This document shows positions 62,501 to 64,000 of a stretch of DNA of 64,000 nucleotides, one piece after another; position 1 is the first letter of the stretch, and each line of letters starts with the position of its first letter. Both the position numbers and the translations under genes were made by a program. The notes beneath the pieces were generated by a model. It was not told the DNA's origin and did not search any database. It saw only the letters and a program-made list of their open reading frames with translations. The stretch comes from Vespa crabro. Lineage: Eukaryota > Arthropoda > Insecta > Hymenoptera > Vespidae. The stretch is taken from NCBI RefSeq assembly GCF_910589235.1, contig NC_060960.1, forward strand, positions 3,941,839-4,005,838, in the 5' to 3' direction.

Positions 62501-63184
62501 ACAATATACTACTATATTGATAAATTACCTTGTCTTGCAATGTTCAAAAACTAGTTTTATAGAAGACGGTAAAATATCAGGTAGCGATTTAACATATTCA
62601 ATGGAAACCTTCCCAAAGCTAGATACATATTCCACAGATTTTTGATAAAAATGCAATATACCTTCGCAATTAAGTAATTTATCTTTTATATTATTCAAAA
62701 TATTGGATACTTTAGTATTTGTCAAAAGTATATCAATTTGTTTTAAAATCTGTTAAGTATAAATTTATTTTATTCTTAGAAAAAGCTAAATATATGAATA
62801 TTTTCAATATAAATGAAATATAGTTCAAGCAAATTAAAAATTACTCGACATAGGAGAGAATGAACCATAGGTAAAATTAGACTGAAGAAATTCTCCTCTA
62901 ATAACTCTCTCTTACAAGTAGACCAAGATTTCTCTAACAATTGCTGCCATTCCTCTATCTCAAACGTTGGATTTGCACTCTCCAATGCCATGTATAATCA
63001 ATAAAATATAAAAAATAAAGGAAAACATAAATATTAATTTTTATTTCACGTAAGATACTCAGATTTTGTAAATTTTATCAAAGGATATCTTTAATTGTGA
63101 TATAGGAGATTCGGCATCAATATCACTTGTAGTAAAAGATATAGTATTATTGAATTGATCTTCAAATGAATTTTGATCTGCCAT
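59565..63184 (-). CDS. FIRRM: FIRRM (C1orf112) orthologue, FIGNL1-interacting regulator
   Basis: Twelve minus-strand exons splice into one frame: 63184-63089, 62991-62845, 62749-62529, 62424-62267, 62159-61966, 61887-61742, 61649-61538, 61462-61297, 61203-60972, 60858-60531, 60444-60253 and 60167-59565. They total 2,595 nt, 864 residues, against about 853 in human FIRRM. The best match is around residues 484-570: DVWYCIGRYSSPYLCSSH and the following IxxLCxxH, LLPENEK and LWLPFS-type positions align with the human segment from memory. Near the C-terminus a PNEELVAKV-type segment and a final helix also align. The protein is helical, has no signal peptide, and belongs to the DUF4487 family. In vertebrates and plants (FLIP) it works with the AAA ATPase FIGNL1 to limit RAD51 filaments. 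The first intron appears to be AT-AC. A further in-frame ATG lies at about 63,223. Confidence 0.82.
62992..63088 (-). other. FIRRM: Candidate U12-type AT-AC intron in FIRRM
   Basis: This 97-nt segment starts with ATATCCTTT, an exact match to the minor-spliceosome AT-AC 5' splice consensus, and ends in AC. Removing it joins exon 1 (AAG) to exon 2 (ATG) in phase 0. Without splicing the frame stops at a TGA inside it. A TTTTCCTTTAT element resembles the U12 branch site but lies about 24 nt from the AC, farther than usual. Confidence 0.6.
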
Positions 63185-64000
63185 TTCTATAAATATTTGA
63201 TATAATATTGTTATAAAATCATTCCGCTTTAAAATAAATTGAACCTATAAAAATAATATAGTTATATTTTTAATATTTTAATTTTTTTGTTACTACATAC
63301 GACATTAAGAATATTTAATTATATACTTTCTTTATGAGAAACAAATCAGAATAACATTAGAATCACTAAAAATGATTTCTTAGTCATAATTAAACGTACT
63401 ACTCTTAAAACAATTATAGAGTCCATAAAAAAATATTTGTTTATAATACTATTTGTTTATGAGAATAAATTTTATATGAAAAAACAATAATTAATGATCA
63501 AACAAATAGGCGGGAAAACTCTAACATGCTGATGTAATAAAGAATATAGCGAAAACTTACAGTTTATAAAAATGTATCCTACATGAAGAACTATTTCACA
63601 TTGATTTCAAACGAACATAATATAAAAATATCAAAGCATTAAACATACTGTTCTTATGTACTGTATACAATTTCCAAATACGTAATATAAATAATAAATC
63701 GCACATAAACAATTCTCCACATTTGTCGTCTTATTTCACGTTCATACTAGGTGGCGCTAGTAATTACAAAATCTGATATAAAATTTAGACGCTAGAGGAC
63801 AGTTAAATATTAATACCAATCTTCTCGAATACTGACTTATTACTCCCTAACTGTATTATCAACACAGTTTATACGCTATATATATTTAATTTAAAAGAAG
63901 TAAATTTTTCATTCATTTATGTACAGTTTAAGCATAAAAACTTTTATATAAATAAAAATTAATAGAATAATTCTATTAATTTATGTTAAATTGTTACAAA
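63185..64000. other. FIRRM upstream region to window end
   Basis: AT-rich DNA with no coding sequence. It should hold the FIRRM promoter. The only motif I can point to is the CTCF-like site at 63,746. Confidence 0.6.
63746..63759 (+). promoter_or_regulatory. CTCF-like motif upstream of FIRRM
   Basis: ACTAGGTGGCGCTA matches the core CTCF consensus closely (CCACTAGGTGGCGC-type). It lies about 560 nt upstream of the FIRRM start codon. A weaker related half-site, CTAGAGGACAG, follows near 63,795. Confidence 0.45.

Noticed and set aside
63059..63184. 41-codon small protein or uORF ending in TGA before FIRRM
   Set aside because: The AT-AC splice explains the first 32 codons as FIRRM exon 1 and joins in phase. 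The remaining 9 codons fall in the intron. It stays the fallback if no splice is found.

Overview
This is a eukaryotic, almost certainly insect and most likely hymenopteran (bee, wasp or ant), nuclear DNA window. The reasons are AT-rich DNA with frequent CpG (TCGA, CGAA), dense dinucleotide, trinucleotide and tetranucleotide microsatellites, short GT-AG introns, and three protein-coding genes with clear insect or animal homologues. There are no bacterial operons, CRISPR arrays or viral genes. I recognised no tRNA or rRNA gene by eye.

Layout. Positions 1 to about 12,290 hold no recognisable coding sequence. They are mostly T/C-rich on the + strand and full of simple repeats, and could be the long 3' part of a + strand transcript that converges on the next gene. 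From about 13.3 to 37.4 kb lies couch potato (cpo, RBPMS family) on the minus strand. I could splice eight coding exons by hand into one continuous frame carrying two RRM domains; a 16.4 kb intron separates the first coding exon from the rest. A CpG-rich block (36.2 to 38.9 kb) surrounds that first exon. From 39 to 42.9 kb is AT-rich intergenic DNA.

From 42,998 to 58,990 on the + strand lies a complete apolipophorin gene (apolipophorin I/II precursor, apoLpp). I resolved 26 coding exons with consistent phases, giving 3,382 residues with signal peptide, lipovitellin-like N-domain, furin site, helical segment and VWFD domain. Converging on it from 63,184 to 59,565 on the minus strand is the insect orthologue of FIRRM (C1orf112, FIGNL1-interacting regulator of recombination and mitosis). 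It has twelve exons and 864 residues, and its first intron appears to be a minor-spliceosome (U12-type) AT-AC intron.

The three genes do not form a pathway: cpo is an RNA-binding regulator of neural development and diapause, apoLpp is the haemolymph lipid carrier made in fat body, and FIRRM acts in RAD51 removal and genome stability. The observations most worth checking are the AT-AC intron in FIRRM, the composition switch with a poly(A) signal at about 12.29 kb, the possible C-terminal extension of cpo, a piggyBac-type MITE at 32.9 to 33.1 kb, several clean hairpins, and a strong CTCF-like motif near the right end.
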